61,313 nt of DNA from Bacillota bacterium (GTDB taxonomy: Bacteria > Bacillota > Dethiobacteria > Dethiobacterales > Dethiobacteraceae): the NCBI GenBank assembly GCA_012521405.1, contig JAAYMK010000001.1, forward strand, positions 1 through 61,313, in the 5' to 3' direction. A program made the translations under genes and the position numbers. The notes under the pieces are model-generated. The model worked only from the letters and a program-made list of their open reading frames with translations. It was not told where the DNA came from and ran no database searches. Positions within the stretch are counted from its first letter, which is position 1. The number at the start of each line of letters is the position of its first letter. Shown piece after piece: positions 51,934-59,205 of the stretch.

Positions 51934-52533
51934 ATGAAAAAGCAAAAATTTTTTGTTTTCGTGGCGCTGCTTTTGGTAGCTACTCTATTTTTAAGCAGCT
52001 GCTCATTATTCAGGCGACCGGAAGCGGAACGCCAGCCGGCACCGGAGATCAACAAAGCGCCAAATTCCCAAGTTGAACAACAAAGGTTACAACAGCAGCG
52101 GCAAGTGGTGCCGCAGGAGCAGCCGCAAGATCAACCCAGAACCAATGCCCAGCAGCTGGCCGAGCGTATTGCCGACATCGCCACGGAAGTTGACGGCGTT
52201 GACCAGTCGGTAGTGGTGGTCATCTCCAACCTGGCTCTGGTAGGCGTAACCCTGGAGCGGGAAGAAACAGCAGAGCGCGGTGAAGAGCAAATTAAAAGGG
52301 AAGTGGCACGGCGGATAGAAAAACAGGAACCCAGTATTGTTAATGCCTATGTCTCGGCTAATCCGGATATCATTAAGCAATTAAGGGATATCTCTCAAGG
52401 GATTGAACGTGGTGAACCTATCTCTTCCTTCTTTGATCAGATTACAGATGTTTTAAACCGGATGCGCGCAGAAACCGGCAACAACAATAATAATGTCAAC
52501 AAAAATAACAACAAGAACAATAACAACAGGTAA
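51934..52533 (+). CDS. YhcN/YlaJ family sporulation lipoprotein
   Basis: A 199-residue lipoprotein with lipobox LSSC (Cys23), a Gln/Pro-rich linker (about 30-70) and the YhcN/YlaJ domain 'QLAERIADIATEVDGVDQSVVVVISNLALVGVTLE', a family found in spore membranes. The last 17 residues are almost all Asn with Lys and Val, probably a repeat-slippage tail. ATG 51934 follows AAGGAGGTG. Monocistronic. Confidence 0.85.
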   Translation: MKKQKFFVFVALLLVATLFLSSCSLFRRPEAERQPAPEINKAPNSQVEQQRLQQQRQVVPQEQPQDQPRTNAQQLAERIADIATEVDGVDQSVVVVISNLALVGVTLEREETAERGEEQIKREVARRIEKQEPSIVNAYVSANPDIIKQLRDISQGIERGEPISSFFDQITDVLNRMRAETGNNNNNVNKNNNKNNNNR

Positions 52534-52544
52534 AACTTCAAGAC

Positions 52545-52577
52545 ATAAGCCTGGCAAAATTCCAGGCTTATTCATTT
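52545..52577. terminator. Bidirectional terminator
   Basis: A 10-bp stem ATAAGCCTGG/CCAGGCTTAT (52545-52554 with 52562-52571), which ends the lipoprotein gene on the plus strand and the SAM by-product operon on the minus strand. Confidence 0.8.
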
Positions 52578-53869
52578 TCCTCTACTTGCACCAAATTTAT
52601 TGCCCGTTGCTGTGCTTGCTCCATAATATTTTCTTCATCCAATGTCGTCAGCTTCCCATCCTGGCAAAGGATTTTGCCGTCCACCATTACCATTTGAATA
52701 TCGGAAGATTGTGCGGCATAAACCAGATGCGCCGCCAAATCATGATGGGGGACTAAATGGGGCTTGTTTAATTTTATTAAAATTAAATCTGCTTTCATGC
52801 CCGGAGCAATCATGCCCACATTATCCAGAAAAGCTGCCTTGGCGCTTTCTCTTGTGGCCATGGCGATGGCTTCAGTTGCTGTAATTAATGTGGGGTCCAT
52901 ACGACTACCTTTCTGTAGCAAAGCGGCCAAGCGCATTTCTTCCAACATATCCAAATTATTATTACTGGCAGCGCCGTCAGTACCTAAGCCCACGGTAACT
53001 CCACGTTTTAACAAATCCGGTATGGGGGCAATGCCGCTGCCCAACTTAAGATTACTCCCCGGATTATGAGCAACACGAACATCTTCTTCCGCCAGAATGT
53101 CCATATCTTCTTCCGTTAAATGTACACAATGAGCCGCCAAAACCGGCCTTTGTAGTAACCCGGTTTTTTGCAGCAGTTTTGTGGGAGTAACCCCGTATTC
53201 GGCCTTTATTTGCTCTACCTCATCCCGTGTTTCAGACAAATGTATATGGATAGGTACACCAAGTTCGTCCTGCAACGCCATGACTTTTTTAAGATAATCC
53301 GGGGGACATGTATACGGAGCATGGGGGCCAAGCATGGTGGTGATGCGGCCATTGGCACGGCCGTGCCAATGACGGCAGAATTGTTTACTTTCTTCAAGTC
53401 CGGATTCAGCCTCGGGACCGACTCCCACCAGGCCGCGGGAGAGCACTGCCCGAATACCTGCTTCTTCCGCTGCTTCCGCCACCTGATCCATGAAAAAATA
53501 CATGTCCACAAAAGTAGTTGTTCCGCTTTTTAGCATTTCCGCAATGGCAAGCATGGTACCCCAATAAACATCTTCTCGTTTTAACCTTGCTTCCACCGGG
53601 TAAATCTTTTTTTCCAGCCAGTACATCAGCGGCACATCGTCAGCATAGGAACGCAAAAGCGTCATGGCTGCGTGGCCATGGGCATTAACAAAACCAGGTG
53701 CCAAAAGTTTACCCTGACCATTGATGGTTTGTTGAAAATTATCTTCCCAAACTGTGGTGGGTCCCACATAAGTTATTTCACTTCCGTCAATTACCACATC
53801 AGCATGTTCAAGGACCTGATTTTCTTCATTGGCCGTAACAACAGTTACATCGCGGATTAATGTTTTCAT
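52568..53869 (-). CDS. mtaD: MTA/SAH (5'-deoxyadenosine) deaminase
   Basis: A 433-residue amidohydrolase that deaminates adenosine-type by-products of S-adenosylmethionine (methylthioadenosine, S-adenosylhomocysteine, 5'-deoxyadenosine) to their inosine forms. Motifs: 'LAPGFVNAHGHAAMTLLRSYADDVPLMYWLE' (metal His pair), 'HIHLSETRDEVEQI', 'PVLAAHCVHLTEEDMDILAEEDVRVAHNPGSNLKLGSGIAP' in blocks, and 'VGLGTDGAASNNNLDMLEEMR' (metal Asp). It is the last gene of a five-gene operon, 3 bases after the aldolase gene. The neighbours support this function over guanine or cytosine deaminase. Confidence 0.9.
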   Translation of the reverse strand: MKTLIRDVTVVTANEENQVLEHADVVIDGSEITYVGPTTVWEDNFQQTINGQGKLLAPGFVNAHGHAAMTLLRSYADDVPLMYWLEKKIYPVEARLKREDVYWGTMLAIAEMLKSGTTTFVDMYFFMDQVAEAAEEAGIRAVLSRGLVGVGPEAESGLEESKQFCRHWHGRANGRITTMLGPHAPYTCPPDYLKKVMALQDELGVPIHIHLSETRDEVEQIKAEYGVTPTKLLQKTGLLQRPVLAAHCVHLTEEDMDILAEEDVRVAHNPGSNLKLGSGIAPIPDLLKRGVTVGLGTDGAASNNNLDMLEEMRLAALLQKGSRMDPTLITATEAIAMATRESAKAAFLDNVGMIAPGMKADLILIKLNKPHLVPHHDLAAHLVYAAQSSDIQMVMVDGKILCQDGKLTTLDEENIMEQAQQRAINLVQVEENE

Positions 53870-53872
53870 AAG

Positions 53873-54523
53873 TTATTCCTCCCCGTTCTTTTTGGGACCG
53901 TAAGATGTAAGATAAAAATTGCGCAGCAAACTGACATCCTCGGCACACAAGGGTGACACGGGACCCAACATCCGGGACAAAAGGGCAACCTGTGCCGTTT
54001 TTTCAACAATTTGACATACTTTCAGCGCTTCCGGCAAAGTAGCGGCCACCCCCACCAAGCCGTGATTTGCAAGTAAAACAGCCGCTTTGTCACCTAAAGC
54101 CTGGGCGGCGTTTTCCGCCAACTGCCAAGTTCCTGCCAGGGCATAATCTGCCACTTCCACACTCCCCCCCACCACTTGCGCCATTTCTTCCGTAATGGGT
54201 GGGATGGCAGCACGCGCAACAGCAAAGGCGGTGGCATAAATGCTATGGGTATGGACAATAGCCTTGCAATCCGGCCTCTTTCTGTAAATGGCTGCATGTA
54301 AGCGCCACTCTGAAGAAGGTTTCCAGCGCCCCTGGTCTTTGCCGCTCGCCACTTCAACCCTGACTAAATCTTCCCAAGTTAACGACTGATAATCCATACC
54401 GCTGGGTGTAATCCAAAACGAATCATCCTGGCGGGCGGAAACATTTCCCCACGTGCCCAAGACTAATTGTTCTGCACACATCTTCCGCACAATTTTTATC
54501 AGTTCGTGCCTAATTTCCGACAT
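53873..54523 (-). CDS. Class II aldolase, probable 5-deoxy/methylthio-ribulose-1-P aldolase
   Basis: A 216-residue zinc aldolase of the AraD/FucA family: 'LVLGTWGNVSAR', 'ITPSGMDYQSL', 'SSEWRLHAAIYRKRPDCKAIVHTHSIYATAFA' (zinc HTH), and 'ALGDKAAVLLANHGLVGVAATL' (third His). In this operon, just after mtnA, the likely reaction is cleavage of 5-methylthioribulose-1-phosphate or 5-deoxyribulose-1-phosphate to DHAP and an aldehyde (the DHAP shunt), not dehydration as by MtnB. MtnB is related, so biochemical data would be needed to decide. ATG 54523 follows GGAG. Confidence 0.8.
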   Translation of the reverse strand: MSEIRHELIKIVRKMCAEQLVLGTWGNVSARQDDSFWITPSGMDYQSLTWEDLVRVEVASGKDQGRWKPSSEWRLHAAIYRKRPDCKAIVHTHSIYATAFAVARAAIPPITEEMAQVVGGSVEVADYALAGTWQLAENAAQALGDKAAVLLANHGLVGVAATLPEALKVCQIVEKTAQVALLSRMLGPVSPLCAEDVSLLRNFYLTSYGPKKNGEE

Positions 54524-54527
54524 TTCC

Positions 54528-55562
54528 CTACTCCGTAAAAAACTTTTTTATTGTTTCCGTATCCGGATTTTTTATAATTCCTGCTTCCGTGATAATGGCG
54601 GTAACTAAAGCAGCAGGCGTAACATCAAAGGCAGGATTATAGCACTTAATACCGGTGGGTGCAATTTGCACCCCGGCAAAATGTGTCAGTTCTTGCGCAC
54701 TACGTTCTTCAATGGGAATTTCCTGTCCGGAACTAAGCTGCAAATCAAAGGTAGATAAGGGCGCCGCCACATAAAATGGAATTTTGTGTGCCTGCGCCAG
54801 CACGGCCAAGGAATATGTCCCGATTTTATTGGCAACATCTCCATTGGCGGCAATGCGATCTGCACCCACAATCACCAAGTCAATTTCTCCCTTTTGCATC
54901 AAGAAACCGGCCATATTATCTGCAATTAAAGTTGTCGGGATTTGTTCCTGCTGCAATTCCCAGGCGGTTAGCCGGGAGCCTTGTAAGTAAGGACGCGTTT
55001 CATCAACAAACACGCTAATCTCCTTCCCTTGCGCCACGGCACTGCGTATGACACCCAAGGCGGTCCCATAACCTACCGTTGCCAGCGCCCCGGCATTACA
55101 ATGGGTCAGAATACGGGCTTTTGGCGGGATCAATTGGGCTCCGTATTGCCCAATTTTTTTATTGGTTTCCACGTCTTCGGCGGCGATTTTATCTGCTTCC
55201 GCCCATAAAAGTTCCGCCAATTGCACAGCACTTGCCGTGTTTTGCTTGCGAGCAAAATGCAGCATTCTTTCCACTGCCCACGCCAAATTGACGGCAGTAG
55301 GCCGGGTAGCCTTCAGCCCGAGGGCTGCTTCTTCCAAGCCGGCAAGCAAGCTTTGCGGCTCCAGATGCTGTAGTGCTTTGGCAGCTAAAGCCATGCCATA
55401 TGCCGCCGCAGCGCCAATGGCCGGTGCGCCGCGTACCACCATGTCTTTAATGGCAGTGGCAACATCCTGCCAGCTGGTACAAACCATATATGTTATTTCC
55501 GTAGGCAATTTACGTTGATCCAAAAGCTCAATTTTTCCTTCAGTCACGCGTATAGCCGACAT
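54528..55562 (-). CDS. mtnA: S-methyl-5-thioribose-1-phosphate isomerase
   Basis: A 344-residue aldose-ketose isomerase that converts 5-methylthioribose-1-phosphate to the ribulose form; the family also accepts 5-deoxyribose-1-phosphate. Motifs: 'MVVRGAPAIGAAAAYGMALAA', 'RPTAVNLAWAVERML', 'ILTHCNAGALATVGYGTALGVI' (catalytic Cys), 'VFVDETRPYLQGSRLTAWEL' and 'IVGADRIAANGDVANKIGTY' (catalytic Asp). ATG 55562 has AGGAGG 6 bases upstream; an upstream extension would overlap mtnP. It lies 10 bases after mtnP. Confidence 0.94.
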   Translation of the reverse strand: MSAIRVTEGKIELLDQRKLPTEITYMVCTSWQDVATAIKDMVVRGAPAIGAAAAYGMALAAKALQHLEPQSLLAGLEEAALGLKATRPTAVNLAWAVERMLHFARKQNTASAVQLAELLWAEADKIAAEDVETNKKIGQYGAQLIPPKARILTHCNAGALATVGYGTALGVIRSAVAQGKEISVFVDETRPYLQGSRLTAWELQQEQIPTTLIADNMAGFLMQKGEIDLVIVGADRIAANGDVANKIGTYSLAVLAQAHKIPFYVAAPLSTFDLQLSSGQEIPIEERSAQELTHFAGVQIAPTGIKCYNPAFDVTPAALVTAIITEAGIIKNPDTETIKKFFTE

Positions 55563-55572
55563 TACTTGCCTC

Positions 55573-56361
55573 CTAAAGTAAAATGGTGCTGCCCAATTCT
55601 TTGCAGTTGCATTCTCTTTCAGCTGCCAAAAGTTCAATGGCTGCCATCAACAAAAGCCTGACTTTCTCCACATTGCTTGCCATCACATCCAGTACTTCTT
55701 GATGCGATAATTCGTATTTTGCGATTCCGGCGGCATAATTAGTGGCCAAAGCAACTGTACTGTAACACAAACCGGCCTCCCTGGCCAGCACCACTTCCGG
55801 CACATTGGTCATGCCCACTAAATCGCCGCCCAATTGTTTGTACATGCTAATTTCTGCCGCCGTTTCAAAACGAGGCCCTTCTGTACAGACATAAACTCCG
55901 CCCTCCAGAAGTTCAAGGCCGGCCTTTGCCGCCGCCTGCGAAAGGATTTTATTTAAATGACGGCAGTAAGGATAAGTAAAATCAGTGTGAATCACTCCAG
56001 ACTCGCCGCCGTCAAAAAATGAAGCTTGGCGAGCTTTAGTAAAATCTAAAAACTGCTCCAAAAGCACCATGGAACCGGGCGGCATGTTTTCATTCAGGGT
56101 CCCAACGGCTGCAGTGGCAATAACTCTGGGCACCCCCAGTTTAACTAAAGCCGCAATATTGGCACGATAATTTATTTTATGGGGCGGTACAGAATGTCCG
56201 GCACCGTGACGGGCTAAAAAAACCACATTGGTATCTTTATATGTTCCCTTTGTCAGGTGTGCCGTGCCATAACGAGTGGTAACTTCAAGCTGCTCAAGCT
56301 CCGTCAACATTTTGGAATCATAAACGCCTGTCCCGCCGATAATTGCCAATTCAATCTTCAT
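55573..56361 (-). CDS. mtnP: MTAP-family purine nucleoside phosphorylase (probable MTI-type)
   Basis: A 262-residue phosphorylase of the methylthioadenosine phosphorylase family: 'IIGGTGVYDSKMLTELE', 'FLARHGAGHSVPPHKINYRANIAAL', 'AVGTLNENMPPGSMVLLEQFLDFTK', 'VCTEGPRFETAAEISMYK' and 'TNVPEVVLAREAGLCY'. In the base-binding loop, where adenine-specific MTAPs have TDYD, this protein reads TNYAAG with Asn208. Asn here is the 6-oxopurine type found in PNP and in methylthioinosine phosphorylase. With a deaminase in the same operon, methylthioinosine or 5'-deoxyinosine may be the real substrate. ATG 56361 follows GGAGG and overlaps the ahcY end by 11 bases. Confidence 0.88.
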   Translation of the reverse strand: MKIELAIIGGTGVYDSKMLTELEQLEVTTRYGTAHLTKGTYKDTNVVFLARHGAGHSVPPHKINYRANIAALVKLGVPRVIATAAVGTLNENMPPGSMVLLEQFLDFTKARQASFFDGGESGVIHTDFTYPYCRHLNKILSQAAAKAGLELLEGGVYVCTEGPRFETAAEISMYKQLGGDLVGMTNVPEVVLAREAGLCYSTVALATNYAAGIAKYELSHQEVLDVMASNVEKVRLLLMAAIELLAAERECNCKELGSTILL

Positions 56362-57619
56362 TGCTATCACCCTCCGGTTTCCAACTACGCAAATAACATT
56401 CTTGCGCGGTTGTTAACTGATCAATGGAAATACCTAAAGCCTTTAATTTCCGGCGGGCAACTTTTTCATCGATTGCCCGCGGGAGACGTAGTACCTCGTT
56501 TTTTAACTTGCCATAATTTTCATGTAAATAATATAGCGCTTCCACTTGTAAAGCAAAACTTAAATCCATAATTTCCGCCGGATGTCCATCGGCAGCGGCT
56601 AAATTAACCAGGCGCCCTTCAGATAACAAATAAAGCTTTTTGCCGTAAAGTTCATAGGCTTCCACATTTTTTCTTGCCGGCCTGATGGTCTTTGCCAAAT
56701 CGGCCAGTGCTTTTTTATCAATTTCCACATCAAAATGACCGGCATTACATAGAATGGCTCCGTCTTTCATACGCAGAAAATGTTCCCGGCTGAGAACCCC
56801 TTGACATCCTGTCACGGTAACAAAAATGTCACCAAGGGCAGCCGCCTCTAAAAGCGGCATCACGGCATTGCCGTCCATAACCGCTTCGACGGCTTTAATG
56901 GGGTCAACCTCGCAAACAATAACTTTTGCCCCCAAGCCCCTGGCCCGCATGGCTACTCCTTTACCACACCAGCCATAGCCCACCACAACCACCGTTTTAC
57001 CGGCAACAACCAAGTTGGTGGCGCGCATAATGCCGTCCCAGACAGATTGGCCGGTACCGTAACGATTATCAAATAAATATTTGCAGTATGCATCATTAAC
57101 TGCTATCATGGGGATTTTTAAAGCACCTTCTGCCGCCATGGCCCGCAGGCGATTTAAACCTGTAGTTGTTTCCTCCGCCCCACCACGGACCCGGCTGAGC
57201 AAGTGAGGGTAATCCGTATGCAAAAGCGTCACCAGATCACCCCCGTCATCAATAATTAAATGGGGCTCGCACTGTAGCGTTTTATGTAAATGGTCTTCAT
57301 ATTCTTTGTTTGTAGCGTCATGCCAGGCATGGACAGTAATACCGTCCTCCACCAACGCGGCAGCCACATCATCCTGCGTGGAAAGCGGGTTGCTGCCTGT
57401 AATGGTAACTTCAGCTCCGCTTTCCTGTAAAACTTTAGCCATATAAGCCGTTTTTGCTTCCAGATGCAAACATATGGCAATTCTCAAACCGGCAAAAGGT
57501 TTGGTGGCGCCAAATTCTTTAGCCAATTCACGCAAAACCGGCATATGCTCTCGCACCCAGTTAATTTTCAGTTTACCCGCCGGCGCCAAAGTAATATCAC
57601 GGATTGTACTGGTACTCAC
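56351..57619 (-). CDS. ahcY: Adenosylhomocysteinase family enzyme (SAH or S-inosylhomocysteine hydrolase)
   Basis: A 422-residue NAD-dependent hydrolase, of the shorter archaeal/Thermotoga-like type without the insert of eukaryotic forms. Motifs: 'LRIAICLHLEAKTAYMAKVL', 'DDGGDLVTLLH', 'TTTGLNRLRAMAAEGALKIPMIAVNDAYCKYLFDNRYGTGQSVWDGIMRATN' in blocks, 'VVVVGYGWCGKGVAMRARGLGAKVIVCEVDP' (NAD loop) and 'NAGHFDVEID'. In the adenine-contact segment the usual T-x-E/Q is E54-x-K56, so the group that reads the purine 6-amino position is changed. Start GTG 57619 with AAGGAGG. First gene of the five-gene operon. Confidence 0.93.
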   Translation of the reverse strand: MSTSTIRDITLAPAGKLKINWVREHMPVLRELAKEFGATKPFAGLRIAICLHLEAKTAYMAKVLQESGAEVTITGSNPLSTQDDVAAALVEDGITVHAWHDATNKEYEDHLHKTLQCEPHLIIDDGGDLVTLLHTDYPHLLSRVRGGAEETTTGLNRLRAMAAEGALKIPMIAVNDAYCKYLFDNRYGTGQSVWDGIMRATNLVVAGKTVVVVGYGWCGKGVAMRARGLGAKVIVCEVDPIKAVEAVMDGNAVMPLLEAAALGDIFVTVTGCQGVLSREHFLRMKDGAILCNAGHFDVEIDKKALADLAKTIRPARKNVEAYELYGKKLYLLSEGRLVNLAAADGHPAEIMDLSFALQVEALYYLHENYGKLKNEVLRLPRAIDEKVARRKLKALGISIDQLTTAQECYLRSWKPEGDSNED

Positions 57620-57687
57620 GCAGTAGTTCCTCCTTAATTCATTTACGAAACATAATTTCTTCGTCAGGATGCTTTTTCCTGCCGCCT

Positions 57688-58680
57688 TTATTTTTCTCCC
57701 TTACATTGCTCCTTTTCCTCCTGCTCCTGATAAAGCTTACGGGCACGATAATAACACTCTAAAGCACGTCTTGTTTCCCCCAATTCTTCATATAAAAGTC
57801 CCAATTCAAAAGCAACAAAGGGTTCCTGTGGAGCCAAGTAAGCTGCTTTTAACAAATTTACCAAAGCTTCCTGGTCGTTTTTTAATTTGCGATAACCTTT
57901 TCCCAGGTAAAAATAAACTTCCCAATCACGGGGAAATTTTTCTTTCACCTGTTCAAAAGCTCCCACACTTTGCTCATATAGCTGTAAATTATAACAAACC
58001 GCCCCTAAATTAAAGAGAGCAACTGCAAAATCCGGATCCAATTCTAAAACCTTGGAAAACTCTTTAAAGGCCAATTCATATTCTTCTTGATCCGCATAGA
58101 TATTACCAAGGGTATTATGGACGATGGCCCCGGTTTGCGGATCATCTGTTAAAGCTTGCACTAAACGTAGCTCGCGCATAGCTTCATCTACCAGTCCTCG
58201 TTCTGCATAAGCTACGCCTAAACATAAATGTGCCAGCAGTAAATCCGGTTCCTGCCGCACAACTTGCTGAAATTCTTGGATGGCTTCATCCAGCATGGCC
58301 AGTTCCATAAAGCCCAGTCCGCGGCGAAAGGAGCGAATACAAGCTTCATTATCTTCCTTAAAGAAAACCGGTTTAATATCCCTTTTGACAAGCTCCTCCT
58401 GCGGCTGTTGCGCCTCTGTCTCCAGCAAATCCTGCTCAAAAACTTGTAAAAAAGATTCCGGCACTTCATCGGGCAGGGAAAAATTATACTTATCCTGCAT
58501 TTCATTAATGCGTTCTTCAAATCGCAACCAATATTCTACGTAACGATCCATCCGCCGGCGCAATTCTAAAAGCCTTTCATAGCATTTTTGTCTTTTTTCC
58601 TGATTATCTCCTACTTCACGTAATTCTTTTTCCACACAATCAAGAGCATGAAAGATTTGCATAAATTCGTTTTCTTTCAT
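57688..58680 (-). CDS. Tetratricopeptide-repeat protein
   Basis: 330 residues: an acidic coiled N-terminal third (about 1-110) followed by about six TPR units from residue 120 on ('AMLDEAIQEFQQVVRQEPDLLLAHLCLGVAYAERG', 'YELAFKEFSKVLELDPDFAVALFNLGAVCYNL', and so on). There is no signal peptide, so it is a probable cytoplasmic scaffold. ATG 58680 follows AGGAGG. It lies 68 bases upstream of ahcY on the same strand without a clear terminator between them, so read-through is possible. Confidence 0.85.
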   Translation of the reverse strand: MKENEFMQIFHALDCVEKELREVGDNQEKRQKCYERLLELRRRMDRYVEYWLRFEERINEMQDKYNFSLPDEVPESFLQVFEQDLLETEAQQPQEELVKRDIKPVFFKEDNEACIRSFRRGLGFMELAMLDEAIQEFQQVVRQEPDLLLAHLCLGVAYAERGLVDEAMRELRLVQALTDDPQTGAIVHNTLGNIYADQEEYELAFKEFSKVLELDPDFAVALFNLGAVCYNLQLYEQSVGAFEQVKEKFPRDWEVYFYLGKGYRKLKNDQEALVNLLKAAYLAPQEPFVAFELGLLYEELGETRRALECYYRARKLYQEQEEKEQCKGEK

Positions 58681-58772
58681 CTTAAACTATTCCTCCTTTA
58701 ACCGATCTCCTGTCTGTATCTTTGTACAGTTCGGAGGAAAAACATACATGCGAAAAAAATGCAACAAAAAGG

Positions 58773-58801
58773 TTGACTTTAAAAAATAAATATGTTAGAC
58801 T
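58773..58801 (+). promoter_or_regulatory. Promoter of tRNA-Thr
   Basis: TTGACT (58773-58778), 17 bases and TAGACT (58796-58801), about 22 bases before the tRNA. Confidence 0.65.
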
Positions 58802-58822
58802 ATAACTTGCGTTGACAAAGTT

Positions 58823-58898
58823 GCCGACGTAGCTCAACTGGTAGAGCAGCTGACTTGTAATCAGCAGGTTGCGGGTTCGAGTCCCATCACCAGCTCCA
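58823..58898 (+). tRNA. tRNA-Thr (TGT anticodon), mispaired acceptor stem
   Basis: D-arm, anticodon stem GCTGA/TCAGC with loop CTTGTAA (anticodon TGT), T-loop TTCGAGT and encoded CCA (58896-58898) are clear. However, the 5' acceptor strand GCCGACG (58823-58829) faces CACCAGC (58888-58894), giving three mismatches in seven, and the T-stem has one C-A mismatch. The 5' strand would pair perfectly with CGTCGGC. The 3' end looks as if it came from another tRNA-Thr gene. The gene may be non-functional or a join artefact. Confidence 0.8.
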
Positions 58899-58899
58899 T

Positions 58900-58940
58900 A
58901 AAAAGTACCCTGAGTCATTAGATTCAGGGTACTTTTTATT
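58900..58940 (+). terminator. Terminator after tRNA-Thr
   Basis: A 14-bp perfect stem (58900-58913 with 58924-58937) ending in TTTTT, directly behind the CCA end. Confidence 0.92.
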
Positions 58941-59205
58941 TTGCCCAATTATATATTGTCTAGCTTAGGCTGATAGTTGATTTCCCCTTCATTTTTAGCA
59001 AATCTAGTCTTAACTTGTCCTAATAGAATGATATAGCTAATAAAAACAATAATAGATACATATCTAAGAATAAATACTTGACAATCATCTAAGTAATGTG
59101 CTAGGGTTAAATTGTTAGATGGCGGTCTATTATATATTTAGCAGGTAACCATCTAATATACACTATTACTAGGGCTAATATAAAGAGCAAGGGGGAGAAT
59201 CAGGC
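58941..59205. other. Intergenic region ahead of the ArsR-type gene
   Basis: AT-rich. A TTGACA at about 59078 has no good -10 at the usual distance. The inverted repeat at 59115-59156 is the most notable structure, and CATCTAA also occurs once upstream near 59088. No gene is seen. Confidence 0.5.
59115..59156. promoter_or_regulatory. Inverted repeat, candidate ArsR-type operator
   Basis: TTAGATGG (59115-59122) and CCATCTAA (59149-59156) form an 8-bp perfect inverted repeat with 26 AT-rich bases between, 50 bases ahead of a gene that encodes an ArsR-type DNA-binding domain. Operator function is inferred from position only. Confidence 0.45.

Noticed and set aside
52485-52533. Asn-rich AAC/AAT repeat as a possible microsatellite element or CRISPR-like repeat
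   Set aside because: It is in frame at the end of the sporulation lipoprotein and is irregular; it is simply a low-complexity tail.
58682-58948. Minus-strand open frame over tRNA-Thr
   Set aside because: The translated 'GDGTRTRNLL' type sequence is the well-known artefact of reading a tRNA gene backwards.
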